A DNA stretch of 64,000 nt from Ornithorhynchus anatinus (lineage: Eukaryota; Chordata; Mammalia; Monotremata; Ornithorhynchidae): positions 139,184,056-139,248,055 of the forward strand of contig NC_041729.1 of the NCBI RefSeq assembly GCF_004115215.2. Direction: 5' to 3'. This document shows, one piece after another, positions 21,095 to 32,018 of this stretch (position 1 is the first letter of the stretch; each line of letters begins with the position of its first letter). The notes below the pieces were generated by a model that was given only the letters and a program-made list of their open reading frames with translations, had not been told where the DNA came from and made no database searches. A program made the position numbers and the translations under genes.

Positions 21095-21520
21095 TACTCT
21101 CTCGAGTAAGCACCTGGGAGAGTACAGTACAACAGAGTTGGTAGACATGTTCCTTGCCCACGGTAATTCACTAGATTGTAAGGTCTTTTGAGGGCAGGGA
21201 TGGTGCCTGCCAACTCTATTGTATTGTAATAATAATAATGATGGTATTTGTTAAGCACTTACTATTTGCTAAGCAATGTTCTAAGCACTGAGGAAGGTGC
21301 AGGCAAATCAGGTTGTCCCAAGTGGGGCTCACACTTTAAATCCCCATTTTACAGATAAGGTAACCGAGGCACAGAGAAATGAAGTGACTTGCCCAAGGTC
21401 ACATGGCAGACAAGTGGCATAGGTGGGATTAGAACCCAGGTCCTCTGACTCCGAAGCCCATGCTCTTTCTATAAGCCAACTGCTTAGTACAGTGCTATGT
21501 ACACTGTAAGTGCTCAAGAA
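21095..21520. mobile_element. L2 scraps with an inserted SINE (-)
   Basis: A minus L2 scrap (21095-21170) meets a plus L2 end (21172-21227, TCTATTGTATTG). A minus SINE occupies 21228-21475, after which the L2 end continues (TGCTTAGTACAGTGCTATG) to about 21520. Confidence 0.8.
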
Positions 21521-21527
21521 AGTGATA

Positions 21528-21620
21528 GAGAAGCAGCGTGGCTCAGTGGAAAGAGCACGGGCTTTGGAGTCAGAGGTCATGAGTAAGCGCTTAACAAATA
21601 CCAACATTATTATTATTATT
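21528..21620 (+). mobile_element. SINE with the whole body missing
   Basis: The young SINE head up to AGAGGTCATGAG joins directly to GTAAGCGCTTAACAAATACC-type tail sequence. About 170 internal bases are absent, while both ends are well preserved. Confidence 0.9.
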
Positions 21621-21769
21621 AAGAAATACCACCAATGGGTGCTCATTAAATATCTTTGCTATTCTCCTACTTCTGTGGAGGACTGAAACAATTAAGTTGT
21701 GTTTTGTTCATTTGAAGTTTACCCAGTTGTGTTCAGTTAGTTGAGCTTTTGGTGAGCCAACCTAGCCAC

Positions 21770-21893
21770 TGTGCCTCGTGCTTGTCTCCCTGGCTACTTT
21801 TGCTGATGACTTGCTCATACTCCTCTTTCTGTCTGGAACTCCCTTTCCATTCACATCTCCTCCAGTGGGGGCCTTCCCTGATTATTCTCTCAT
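21770..21893 (+). mobile_element. L2 coding-end fragment
   Basis: TGGAACTCCCTTTCCATTC and CACATCTCCTCCAGTGGGG, corresponding to the last codons of the L2 RT protein. Confidence 0.65.
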
Positions 21894-21894
21894 G

Positions 21895-22140
21895 ATGATA
21901 ATTAATAATTATGGTACTTGTAAAGCACTTACTACTTGCCAAGCACTATTCTAAGTACTGGGATAAATACAAGGTAATCAGGTTGGACACAGTCCTTGTC
22001 CCACATGGGGCTCACAGTCTTAATCCCCATTTTACAGATGAGGTATATGAGGTACAGATAAGTAAAGTGAGTTGCCCAAGGTCACACAGCAGATAAGAGA
22101 CTTCTAGGCCACTGCTTTTTCCAATTGACCATGCTGTTTC
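21895..22140 (-). mobile_element. Mon1-type SINE, older
   Basis: A minus copy ending TTGACCATGCTGTTTCC, with part of the head missing. Confidence 0.85.
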
Positions 22141-22144
22141 CCTC

Positions 22145-22395
22145 CTGGGTGACCCTATTTGCCTGCTGAGTGACCTTTGGCAAGTCTCTTAACTTCTGTG
22201 TCTCAGTGTCTTCATCTGTAAAATGGGGATTAAAAACCTGTTCTACATCCCCTTTAGACTGTAAGCCCCATGTGGGATAGGGATTGTATAGGGATTATAT
22301 TGTTTCTACCCCAGAATTTAGTATGGTGCTTAATTCATAATAAACACTTAACAAATATCACTATTCTTATTGTTAATTATTTTGATGATTATTAT
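22145..22395 (+). mobile_element. SINE, 5'-truncated and diverged
   Basis: TGACCTTTGGCAAGTCTCTT to CACTTAACAAATATCACTAT. It holds a small internal duplication of ATAGGGATT. Confidence 0.8.
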
Positions 22396-22631
22396 TATCT
22401 TGGAATGATCCTTTATGATCCTCAGAAACCTTGGAAAGCCCCATATTCTTTTTGGGAAATTTTTCCTTCCATGTCCTGTCCTTGCACAACTTCCTCATGG
22501 TAAAGAGCAGAGAAGGAAGTGAAACGTAGAACAACCAGCCACAGTAAATCATGTTCTGTATGATAGAATCAAGGAAAGTTTCCCATTATCTTTTATGTGT
22601 TGAAATTCCCCTCTCCTTCCAAGCTCTGATG

Positions 22632-22828
22632 CAGAGAAGCTATGTGGCCTAGTGGATAAAGCACAGGACTAGGAGAATCTTCCATGTGACATTGGGGAAA
22701 TCACTTACTGTCTCTGAGCCCCAATTTCTTCATCTCTAGCCTGGCGGTTCGATATTAGTTTTCCTTCCCCCTTAGGCTCTGAGACCCAGAAGAACAGTAC
22801 CAAATACCAAAATTATAATTATTATTTG
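22632..22828 (+). mobile_element. SINE, old with gaps
   Basis: AGAGAAGCTATGTGGCCTAG to ACCAAATACCAAAATTATAA. The middle is strongly diverged. Confidence 0.75.
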
Positions 22829-23047
22829 AATATCTTGATTTTGTCACACTGATCAACCTGCATCAAGCTATGTCCAGATTATTTTTCAGTTGGTTCCTGA
22901 AGAGTTCTTGACCTGAGTGTGTAAGGATTTACCAAAAGAAGCCAGGGAGAAAGGATGACTATCTGGGCTGGGGAGATATAGTATGGCTGAAGGGAGAAAA
23001 AATTGGGGCTGGGGAGATTTCCCTGATCAGAATAGGTGTTGGATCAG

Positions 23048-23340
23048 TGGGGCGGCTTAGTGGAAAAAGCACAGGACTGGGATCCAGGAGACCTGGGTTC
23101 TAAGTGGCTCTGCCATTTGCCTGTTGTGTGACCTTGGTCACTTAGCTTCTCTATGCCTCAGTTTCCTCTTCTGTACCAGCTCCTAAGCAAGGAGGACTCA
23201 ACCTTGGACCCCGAGGCCTTAGCTGTGCTGCTGGACAGGTCATGAGGTTGTGTCTACAAACTCTGTTATACTGTACTCTCCTAAACATTTAGTACAGTGC
23301 TCCAAACACAGTAAGCACTCAATAAATATGATTGATTGAC
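23048..23340 (+). mobile_element. SINE head and body, then an L2 end
   Basis: The SINE (GGCGGCTTAGTGGAAAAAGC to CTCTTCTGTACC) covers 23048-23178. An L2 terminus (GTTATACTGTACTCTCCTAA to TCAATAAATATGATTGATTG) covers about 23240-23340. Confidence 0.8.
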
Positions 23341-23874
23341 TGACTGGGAGGGGAGGAGGGAAAGTGGAAACTTTTTTTTCCAAAGGGAAATCAGTTTTTT
23401 AACTGTATTCTTAACCCACAAGAAGGTATCTCTGCTCTTACACTTTCTGTCTGTCTCCCCTGAAGTCATAAACAGGGAACATTACATCAGGTGTGTGGTG
23501 TACTTTCTTAGTGCTTAGTCCGGTGCTTTGAAACCACTGGCAACTCAGTAAATATTGTTCCTACAACTACTATAAGTACTACTCTGAATCCTGAGGAGAC
23601 TGAAATTCTGCTCCTCTGACCAAAGCTCCCTATTGACTTGTGTTTTGATTTTATGAATTGTAAATTTATCCTCATCCCTTATGCTGTTTCAGTGTTTTGT
23701 TTCATTGCTACCATTATATCTGCCTCCAGTCCTTTCCTCAACCTATATTCTTAGGTTGCAAGTCCCTCAAGGTGCAGGATCAATTTCTTATTCCTAGCTG
23801 TGTACTCTTTCCTGGTGATTAGTAGAGAGGTCTGCCCACAGAAAGAGCTTATTAAACACTACTAATTCTACTGT
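23341..23874. other. Spacer with very old L2-like scraps
   Basis: Weak resemblance to L2 3' ends near 23495-23560 (TTAGTGCTTAGTCCGGTGC) and 23750-23870. No gene is seen. Confidence 0.4.
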
Positions 23875-24285
23875 AATATGGAAATTAAATCCCTCCACCT
23901 AAGTCTGTGAGCCCCATGTGGGACAGGGACTGGATCCCATCTGATTATCTTGTATCTACCCCAGTGAGGAGCAGCGTGGCTCAGTGGAAAGGGCACGGGC
24001 TTTGGAGTCAGGGCTCATGAGTTTGAATCCCGGCTCTGCCACTTGTCAGCTGTGTGACTGTGGGCAAGTCACTTAACTTCTCTGTGCCTCAGTTCCCTCA
24101 TCTGTAAAATAGGGATTAAGACTGTGAGCCCCACGTGGGACAACCTGATTCCCCTATGTCTACCCCAGCGCTTAGAACAGTGCTTGGCACATAGTAAGCG
24201 TTTAACAAATACCAACATTATTATTATTATTATTATCTACCCCAGTGCATACAGTCAGCACTCAACAAATATTATTATTATTATT
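23875..24285 (+). mobile_element. Old SINE split by a young SINE
   Basis: The 3' half of an older copy (GAAATTAAATCCCTCCACC to TATCTACCCCAGTG) continues after the insertion with CATACAGTCAGCACTCAAC and an ATT tail. Confidence 0.88.
23967..24234 (+). mobile_element. Young SINE with a clear target duplication
   Basis: A full-length copy flanked by the identical 13-base string ATCTACCCCAGTG at 23954-23966 and 24235-24247. This is the cleanest retrotransposition signature of the window. Confidence 0.95.
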
Positions 24286-24564
24286 GCTACTGGAGATGAG
24301 AGTGAATTGGAAAGAACTACCTGCCCTGTGGCCAGATGTTTATGTCTAAACAGCAGAGATTATCAGAAGCACCTTGAGGTTTGAGCTGAGTTGGTGCAGT
24401 GATATGGAGAATCCTTTGGATCAGGGCTTGCAGTGTCATGAAGGAAGATATCTGGTAGCTCACAGGGCAGCATAGTTGATGAAACTTATCCCATGGCCCA
24501 TAATGCCCAGATGACAGAGGAGGCCCTGGGGATGGAAGAAGGGCCAATGTGGCATAGTCTATAA
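24286..24564. other. Unassigned spacer
   Basis: Nothing recognised. Confidence 0.3.
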
Positions 24565-24680
24565 AATGAAAGGGCAATCAATTGGTTATACTTATTGAGT
24601 GTTCACTATGTATAGACCACTGTATTAAGTGCTTGGTAGAATATACTCTATGGAGTTATTAGACATGATCCCTGCCTTCA
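24565..24680 (-). mobile_element. Old L2 3'-end fragment
   Basis: AATCAATTGGTTATACTTATTG to ATCCCTGCCTTCAAGG. Confidence 0.75.
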
Positions 24681-24744
24681 AGGCTGGACACAGAACAGGG
24701 AGAAGTCCAGAATCCTAAGAATTCAGACTTTGAGGATGGGCCAT

Positions 24745-25395
24745 ATGTCATTTCTCACTCTAGGTTTCAAGGCTCTTCATCACCTTGCCCCCTCCTACCT
24801 CTCCTCCCTTCTCTCTTTCTACTGCCGACCCCACACACTCCACTCCTCTGTCGCCCACCTCCTCACCATCCCCCATTCTTGCCTATCCCGCCGTCGACCC
24901 CTGGGCCACGTCCTCCCCCTGTCCTGGAATGCCCTCCCTCCTCACCTCCGCCAAACTAATTCTCTTCCCCTCTTCAAAGCCCTACTTAGAGCTCACCTCC
25001 TCCAAGAGGCCTTCCCAGACCGAGCTTCCCTTTTCCCTCTGCTCCCTCTGCTGCCCCTCTACCCCCCCTTCACCTTCCCTCAGCTAAACCCCCTTTTCCC
25101 CCCCCTTTCCCTCTGCTCCTCCCCCTCTTCCTTCCCCTCCCCTCAGCACTGTGCTCGTCCGCTCAATTGTATATATTTTTTATTACCCTATTTATTTTGT
25201 TAATGAGATGTACATCACCTTGATTCTATTTATTGCTATTGTTTTTGTCTGTCTGTCTCCCCTGATTAGACTGTAAGTCCATCAGTGGGCAAGGGTTGTC
25301 TCTATCTGTTGCTGATTTGTACATTCCAAGCACTCAGTACAGTGCTCTGCATATAGTAAGTGCTCAACAAATACTATTGAATGAATGAATGAATT
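24745..25395 (+). mobile_element. L2 LINE 3' part
   Basis: RT C-terminal coding sequence ([19 protein letters not shown] ... [15 protein letters not shown]) and the 3' untranslated region to TTGAATGAATGAATGAA. A reading frame of 157 codons is preserved, so the copy is fairly young, but it is 5'-truncated. Confidence 0.9.
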
Positions 25396-25443
25396 TCCCA
25401 GGGAGTTAAGGAATTGTTGACTGTAGGCTGAGCTCTTTTTCTA

Positions 25444-25830
25444 ATAAGAACAATAATAATGATGATAGTATTTATTAAGCACTTACTATGTGCCAAGCAC
25501 TGTTCTAAGAGCTGGGGTAGATACAAGGTAATCAGGTTAATCCGCATGGGGCTAAAAATTAATCTCCATTTTACTGATGAGGTAACTGAGGCACAGAGAA
25601 GCTAAGTGACTTGCCCAAGGTCACACAGCAGACAAGTGGTGGAGCCAAGATTAGAACCCACGTCCTGACTCCTAAACCCGTGCTCCTGTCACTAGGCCAC
25701 ACAGCTTCTCTGCTCATTATGGGCAGAGAACAGGTCTCCTGATTCTGTTGTACTGTACACTCCCAAGTGCTCAGTACAATGCTCGGCACGTAGTAAATGC
25801 TCAATAAAAACCATTGATTGAATGAAGACA
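25444..25830. mobile_element. SINE (-) next to an L2 end (+)
   Basis: The SINE spans 25444-25712 (CACACAGCTTCTCT end). The L2 terminus spans 25713-25830 (TTGTACTGTACACTCCCAAG to ACCATTGATTGAATGA). Confidence 0.87.
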
Positions 25831-25991
25831 GTTTGTCTGGATAATACCTTCACCTTGCTGAATCTAATTAAGCAGCAAGACATGGAAGCAAAGATGCACT
25901 TTTACAAGTTCTGGTTAACATCATTCTCATCTAAAATATGGAAACATTTGCCTCGCTATCTGATCTAATTCTAATCTCTTTCTTGCCTTTC

Positions 25992-26165
25992 AATCAATCA
26001 GTGGCATTTAATTGAGCTCTTACTGTGTGCACAGCACTGTATTAAATGCGTGGGAGAATACGGTACAGTAGAGTTTGTAGTCATGAACCCTTCCCTCAAA
26101 GAGCTTCCAGTCTAATGGGGGAGGCATTAAATAAATTAAATAATTTATTTAAGTATTCAAAATAA
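25992..26165 (-). mobile_element. Old L2 3'-end fragment
   Basis: CAATCAATCAGTGGCATTTA to the TCTAATGGGGGAGGC block and an AAATAAATT-rich end. Confidence 0.8.
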
Positions 26166-26270
26166 TTAAAATAAATTAGTTAGGGGAAGGAACTGAGTGT
26201 GAAGATATGTGCCTAAGTGTTGCCGGGGCTGGGGCTGGAAAGGAGAGAACCTAGGTGCTCAGGGGATGAG

Positions 26271-26521
26271 ACAACATGGCTTAGTGGGAAGAACACGGGC
26301 TTGGGAGTCAGAGCTCTGCCATTCGTCAGCTGTGTGACTTTGGACAGATCACTTCACTTCTCTTTGTCTCAGTTACCTCATCTGTAAAATGGGGATTGAG
26401 ACTGTGAGTCTCACATTGGTCAACCTGATTACCTTGTAGCTACCCCAGAGCTTAGAATAGTGCTTGGCACATAATAAGCACTTAAAAATACCATTATAAT
26501 TATTATTATTATTATTATTAA
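26271..26521 (+). mobile_element. Mon1-type SINE upstream of the first receptor gene
   Basis: ACAACATGGCTTAGTGGG to the ATTATT tail, with a gap in the B-box region. Its tail ends 73 bases before the receptor start codon, so it lies inside the proximal 5' flank. Confidence 0.87.
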
Positions 26522-26594
26522 ATGCAACTTATGTCTACTTCTTCTATTAGACATTTCTGATCTTGTCAACTAGAGCCCTAGCCAATTTTCCACC

Positions 26595-27542
26595 ATGTCT
26601 GCTTCCAACCTGACTCAGAGCAGGCCCGCATTCTTCATCCTGAAGGGCATCCCTGGACTTGAATCCATGCACATGTGGATCTCCATCCCATTCTCCTCTT
26701 TTTACTGCGCCACCATCTTGGGGAACTGTACCCTCCTCTTCGTCATAAGCACCGAGCACTCTCTTCACAAGCCCATGTACCTCCTCGTTGCCATGCTGGC
26801 GCTCACCGATCTGGGCATGTCCACCTCCACCATCCCCAAGGTCCTCTGCATCTTCTGGTTCAGCTGGACCAGGATCAGTTTTGAGGGTTGCCTCACACAG
26901 CTCTTCTTCATCCACTCCATCACAGCCCTGCATTCGTCCATCTTGACGGCCATGGCCTTCGACCGCTACATAGCCATCTGCCAGCCCCTGAGGTACACCT
27001 CCATCCTCTCCAATGGACGGATTGGCCTGATCGGGCTGGTGAGCCTGGTGAGAGCCACCCTCTTCATCCTCCCCATGCCCCTCCTCCTTCAGAAGATGCC
27101 CTTCTGTGAGCATCGGGAGATCCCCTACACCTACTGCGAGCACATGGCCGTGGTGAAGGTGGCGTGCGCCGACACCAGGGTCAACCGGATGTTTGGCCTG
27201 GCCATTGCCCTGGTGGTAGTGGGCCTGGACCTTTCAGCCATTGGTTCTTCCTATGCCTTGATCCTGCGGGCAGTGCTGCGTCTTTCCTCCCGCCAGGCCC
27301 ACCACAAGGCCGTCCACACCTGCACCGCTCATGTCTGTGTCATGCTGACCTCCTACACGGCCTGCCTCTTCTCCTTCCTCACCCACCGCTTCGGCCACGG
27401 TATCCCTCCACATGTCCACACCATCCTAGGCAACCTCTACTTCCTGTTCCCACCCATGTTGAACCCCATCATTTATGGGGTCAAGACCAAGGAGTTCTGG
27501 AACAAAGTGGCAAAGTACAAGTGCTGGAGGCCAGCCCTCTGA
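26595..27542 (+). CDS. Class I olfactory receptor, OR52-like
   Basis: A seven-transmembrane odorant receptor of the fish-like class I group, coupling to the olfactory G protein in sensory-neuron cilia. The 315-residue frame is intact and of normal length, with no intron. Visible hallmarks: N-glycosylation site NLT at 5-7; IPGLE at 19-23; the GN pair of helix 1 at 43-44; LHKPMY at 57-62; MAFDRYIAIC at 120-129 (the DRY box); Cys99 in helix 3, with Cys171, 181 and 191 in the long second extracellular loop; KAVHTCTAHV at 238-247; and PPMLNPIIYGVKTK at 286-299. The IPGLE and PPMLNPIIYGVKTK forms place it in the OR51/OR52 group, and OR52 fits best. The ATG chosen puts the glycosylation site five residues in, as is usual. 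It lies 9 kb upstream of a second OR52-like gene in the same direction. By position it may correspond to human OR52B6, but I cannot assign an orthologue from sequence alone. Confidence 0.95.
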   Translation: MSASNLTQSRPAFFILKGIPGLESMHMWISIPFSSFYCATILGNCTLLFVISTEHSLHKPMYLLVAMLALTDLGMSTSTIPKVLCIFWFSWTRISFEGCLTQLFFIHSITALHSSILTAMAFDRYIAICQPLRYTSILSNGRIGLIGLVSLVRATLFILPMPLLLQKMPFCEHREIPYTYCEHMAVVKVACADTRVNRMFGLAIALVVVGLDLSAIGSSYALILRAVLRLSSRQAHHKAVHTCTAHVCVMLTSYTACLFSFLTHRFGHGIPPHVHTILGNLYFLFPPMLNPIIYGVKTKEFWNKVAKYKCWRPAL

Positions 27543-27830
27543 CCTTGCCACCAACCAGAAACCGGCCCCTGTAAAGAAGGTCAAAACTGGCTGTATCTGC
27601 CCTCTGACCCAGACCCCATACCTACAAGGCTTTGGCTTCTGAATTCCCAAATGTGTTCACATCAATGATCAACAATATCCTTAATCCATCTCATTGAGGT
27701 TAAGGGGTGAGGGTGAGGAGCAGCCTGCCCACTTTCTTATGAGGAAACTGAAGCCCAAAGAGGGTGAGTTGCTAAAAGTCACACCCAGCAGATCAGAGAC
27801 AGCACTATAACTGGAACCCAGGTCTCAGTC

Positions 27831-28330
27831 AATCAGTCAATTGTATTTATTCATTCATTCATTCATTCGTATTTACTGAGCGCTTACTGTGTGCAGAATA
27901 CTGTACTAAGCACTTGGAAAGTACAATTTGGCAACAGATAGAAACAATCCTTATCCAACAATGGGCTCACAGACTAGAAGGGGGAGACAGACAACAAAGC
28001 AAGACGAGTAGACAGGCATCAATAGCATCAAAATAGATAAATAGAATTATAGATATATACACAATATATTGAGATATATTGAGTGCTTACTGTATGCAGA
28101 GAACTGTACTAAGTGCTTGGGAGAGTATAATACAGCAATAAACTGACACATTCCCTGCCCACAACGAGTTTACAGTCTAGGGGGAGAGTCAGAAATATAA
28201 ATAAATAAATGACAGATATGTACATAAGTGCTGTGAGGCTGAGAGTGGGGATGAATAAAGGGAACAGGTCAGGACATCACAGAAGGGAGCAGGAGAAGAG
28301 GAAATGAGGGCTTTGAGACTATCTCTTCAT
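27831..28330 (-). mobile_element. L2 3' end with a second L2 inside
   Basis: The outer copy begins CAGTCAATTGTATTTAT at 27834 and resumes at about 28068 (ATATTGAGTGCTTACTGTATG). The inner copy, about 27846-28067, starts with four ATTC repeats and ends near ATAGATATATACACAATAT. Confidence 0.83.
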
Positions 28331-28560
28331 TAGCCCCCTAAGGTACTCGCCAATGCTGGCCTGGAGGGAGGGTGAATATCTGTGATGTTGGTGAAATCGC
28401 ACCTGTTGACCCCTCACGTCTGACTGCAACCCCCCCAACCATCCCTCATCTACTTCTGCCCCCCTCATCCCCGGTCTCTCAGGTGAAACTCTAGCATAAC
28501 ACCACGCTACTAAAAGCAGAGGTTGAGGCTGGCCAGAGTCATTATAGCCTCTCTGGAGAT

Positions 28561-28722
28561 GGGGGGGGGGGGCAATCAATCAATCATGTTTATTGCAGAC
28601 TTAATGTATGCAGAGATTGTAGTAAGCTTCAGAGAGTACAATATAACAGAATTGGCAGACGTTCCCTGCCCACAGTGATCTTACAGTCTAGAGGGGGACA
28701 GAATTTAGAGGGGGCATGTGAA
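28561..28722 (-). mobile_element. Old L2 3' end after a run of 12 G
   Basis: A run of 12 G at 28561-28572 is followed by CAATCAATCAATCATG and an inverse L2 terminus with several gaps. Confidence 0.78.
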
Positions 28723-28771
28723 ATAAAGTGCTGTTGCCACCACCGGTGCAATTTCAGGTCACTTTTGAGTA

Positions 28772-29032
28772 ATGATAATTTTCAGATTTGTTAAGCAAAT
28801 ATTATGTGCCAAGCCCTGTTCTCAGCAGTGGGATAGATACACAGTAAGCAGAGTATCCCATGTGGGGCTCACAGTCTTAATCCTCATTTTACAGATGAGA
28901 TTACTGAGGCACAGAAAAGTTAAGTGACTTGCCCAAGGTCACACAGCAGACCAGGTTGTGGACCCGGGATTAGAACCCACAGCCTCTGACTCCCAAGCCC
29001 GTGCTCTTTTCACTAAGCCACACTGCACTGCC
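28772..29032 (-). mobile_element. Mon1-type SINE
   Basis: AATGATAATTTTCAGATTTG to TAAGCCACACTGC, near full length. Confidence 0.88.
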
Positions 29033-29785
29033 GCATTGTGCCACAATTCCACACTTATGCCTTCCCACTGAAGCTGTCCAAGGGATTTAATGCCATCATC
29101 CCATGACACCATAATTTAGTCCTTCTGAAGGCACAGAATGCAATTGGGATTCAACTTGCCCATCCTTCCCCATAAAGGTTGGCTCCTGAGGTTTGGGGGA
29201 ATGCCAAATCCCAGCCTCTGCCAGTCTCCTTGCCATTACAAGTCTGTGGAATTATACTAATCACTCAGGCACCCCCTTAGGTTATTAACACATATTGGTG
29301 TTTTCTTAGTTAAAAGTTTCAACCACAACAATAGCTGTACAACAGAATCTTAAAATAGTTTCAAGAATAGGCACCTATTCCTCATCAGCTACTTGTTCCA
29401 GTCTTAAACCTAAGGATTACTGCCAAGCCAGATGACTGAAATATTTCCCATAGCAGCCTCTCTGTAGACACACCATCCTCAGGTTCATCACTGGTAGTCC
29501 ACCCTGCTGACTCTCAGCCTTCCTGGTGGACATCAATCCATTCCCTCCCCACACCTGATGGAGTCTCCCTCTCCTTCTGTCTCTGAGGTTTCTTCCCTTC
29601 TTTTCTGGCCCTCCACCTTGCCCAATTCCTCCACTGTGATTGGCGGTAGCCCAGCTGATGTCACCAGGTGAGTGACATCAGCAGTAGAAGAGGAAAGGGA
29701 AGGGAAAAGGCAGAGGGGGAGAGGAGAAGGTAGTGGCGAAGGCGGAGGTAGGGGAGGAGGGAGTAATAGGAAGGGAAAAGTCAAT
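29033..29785. other. Unassigned spacer between receptor genes
   Basis: Largely free of SINE and L2. A purine-rich tract (GGGAAAAGGCAGAGGGGGAG type) lies at 29690-29775. No open frame with gene character is seen. Confidence 0.4.
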
Positions 29786-29786
29786 C

Positions 29787-29905
29787 AGGAAGATTCAGTT
29801 GGATTTATTGAGCACATAACAGCAAAGTGGCAGAGTTGGGATTAGACTGTAGCTCCCCTGACTCCCAGGCCCTGCTCCTTCTTCTAGACCATCCTACATC
29901 TCAAA
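29787..29905 (-). mobile_element. L2 scrap joined to a SINE head scrap
   Basis: CAATCAGGAAGATTCAGTTG and TTTATTGAGCAC (L2), then AAGTGGCAGAGTTGGGATT to CTCCTTCTTCTAGACC (SINE). Confidence 0.65.
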
Positions 29906-30009
29906 ACTGTCTCCAGCGTCAGACTAAGGTCAGACCAAGTCTAAACCCAGGGGAACAGTAACCTCCCAGCTCTTAGCTACTGCATAAGTGCTAACTTTTC
30001 ATTATCAGC

Positions 30010-30262
30010 ACAAAGCATGGGCACTTAGTGGAAAGAATGGGCCTGGGAATCTGAGGAGATATGGGTTCTAATCCTCACTCTGCCAATTAGTTGTGTCACT
30101 TAACTTCTCTGCACCTCAGTTTTTCTGTTCTCCCTCCAACTTAGACTGTGGATCATTTGTGGGACAGGGACTGTTTCCAATCTAATTAACTCGTATCTTC
30201 CCCAGCACTTAGAACAGTGTTTGACATAAAGTAAGTGCTTAACAAATACCATGGAAAAAAAA
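30010..30262 (+). mobile_element. Mon1-type SINE, older
   Basis: AAGCATGGGCACTTAGTGGA to ACAAATACCATGGAAAAAAA. It lacks the CATCTGTAAAATGGGG block. Confidence 0.83.
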
Positions 30263-30655
30263 GCAAAGAATGGGCAATGGTCTGGGGAGTGGGAGAGCAA
30301 GCAGGCTGGGGTTGAGGAGTGGCAGACAGACTGTGAAGAGGAAATGAGTCAGAAGGCCCCATTAGGGAGTCTTTCCAGCCCCCTTTAGAAGCCCTCAGTT
30401 CATGCAGAAGCCCTGGAGTGAAGAAGGTTGGGAATTCCACTCAGACCACTCAGACCACTGAGGGGAAACAGGCTATGACCCAACAGCTGGGATCAGGGTC
30501 AGGGGTGAGGAGCCTTTGGCCCCCCAGAGATGATGCCTCTGCAGGAACCCTCGCCTGGCCACCACCCTGCCTTCCAGCCATCTGGGCCTGGGCAGGAGTC
30601 GGAAGATGGGCAAATCCCAGGCCACCTTCAGGGCCAAACAAGATTAATCCTCCTT
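30263..30655. other. Unassigned GC-richer spacer
   Basis: No repeat or gene is recognised. Short frames on both strands look incidental. Confidence 0.35.
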
Positions 30656-30895
30656 AATGGTGTAGTGGATAGAGCCCAGACTTGGAAGTCAGAGGTGATG
30701 GGTTCTAATCCTGGCTCTGTCACTTGTCTGCTGTGTGACTTTGGGTAAATCACTTCCCTTCCTCATCTGTAAAATGAGAATTGAGACTGTAAGCCCCACG
30801 TGTGTCCAACCCGATATGCTTGTATCCACCCCAGGACTTAGTACAGCGCCTGGAGCATAGTAAGCACTTAACAAATACTATAATTGTTGTTGTTA
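30656..30895 (+). mobile_element. Mon1-type SINE, older
   Basis: TAATGGTGTAGTGGATAGAG to AAATACTATAATTGTTGTTG. Confidence 0.85.
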
Positions 30896-31455
30896 TTGCT
30901 AATCCCTCCTCGTTGGCCAGTGTCAGAGTCCCTCTGAGAACAGGGACTTGGGTCCCAGGCTCCCACAGCCTCCTGCTGGAACCCTGGAGAAAGCCAGATA
31001 AATCTGTCTCTGCCCGCCCAGGAGGACATCTGTCTGGCTGGCTGGCTGTGGTCTGCACTGCTCTGCGAAGGATCTCCTTTCCACTGCTTCAGGGAGACAG
31101 GCTCTGGTGAGTTGTTTGTCCTTTGTGCTGGACTCTTTATAAAAGCGTCAGGCAGAGCACACCATGGGACTATGCAACCATTGTTCTTGGAGAGGTCAAC
31201 CAGTCCAGCTCCTACCTTTGGGCAGGACCAGCCCCCAAACCACCTTGGGTGGGTTGAGAATCCCCTGCCTGGGGGAGGAGTGGGCATCTCATTTTCCTTT
31301 GCCTCCCCTACATCCCTATCCAGATGTCTTCGGGGCCAGATACAGAATAAGGGGCTGGGTAAGGGGTTTTAGTGCAGCTGAAGGGCAAGGCTGGACTGGG
31401 CATAAGCAGTAAGAGGGGGAACTCCAGTTATCCATTTTCTGAAACCCCACCAGTA
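30896..31455. other. Unassigned repeat-free spacer
   Basis: Frames of 80-140 codons overlap on both strands without domain resemblance. GGCTGGCTGGCTG sits near 31035. No gene is assigned. Confidence 0.35.
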
Positions 31456-31690
31456 GCATCTAATAATAATAATTGTTGTATTTATTATTATGATATTTGT
31501 AAAACGCTTGGGTGGAAACAAGCAAATTGGGTTGGACATAGTCCCTGACCCACATGGAGCTCATAGTCTCAATCCCCATTTTACAGCTGAGGTAACTGAG
31601 GCCCAGAGAAGTTAAGTGGCTTGCTCAAGGTCACACAGCAGACATGACCATGATCTTTTGACTCCCAGGCCCATGATCTATCCATTGTGT
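31456..31690 (-). mobile_element. Mon1-type SINE with gaps
   Basis: AATAATAATAATTGTTGTATT to CCATGATCTATCCATTG. Part of the tail-side half is missing. Confidence 0.83.
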
Positions 31691-31911
31691 CTGCTGAAAG
31701 GAGGGGAAGGAGCAGGGGGAGAACACCTTCTTCAACTCCTTCTTTCAAATAGATAAGGCTGTCCTCTCCCCTCTTTCCCAGCCCTCCCAACTTTGGGACC
31801 CCTAGCCTCCTCTGGCCCCTCTCTAGGTGACTCTTCAAATGGTTTGCTCAGAAGCCATGTTGCCACTGAATTTCAGAAGAATCCTCAGTGCCCTCTGCCT
31901 GGAAGGGATAT

Positions 31912-32018
31912 CGAGGTCTTACTATATGAAGAGCACTGTACTAAGCGCTTGGGAGAGTACAATATAACAGAGTTAGCAGACATGTTCCCTACCCACAGTG
32001 AGCTTACAGTCTAGAAGG
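31912..32018 (-). mobile_element. L2 3'-end fragment, 5' tip missing
   Basis: TCTTACTATATGAAGAGCAC to GAGCTTACAGTCTAGAAGG. Confidence 0.8.

Noticed and set aside
26547-27143. 198-codon minus-strand frame over the first receptor
   Set aside because: Antisense shadow of an intact olfactory receptor.
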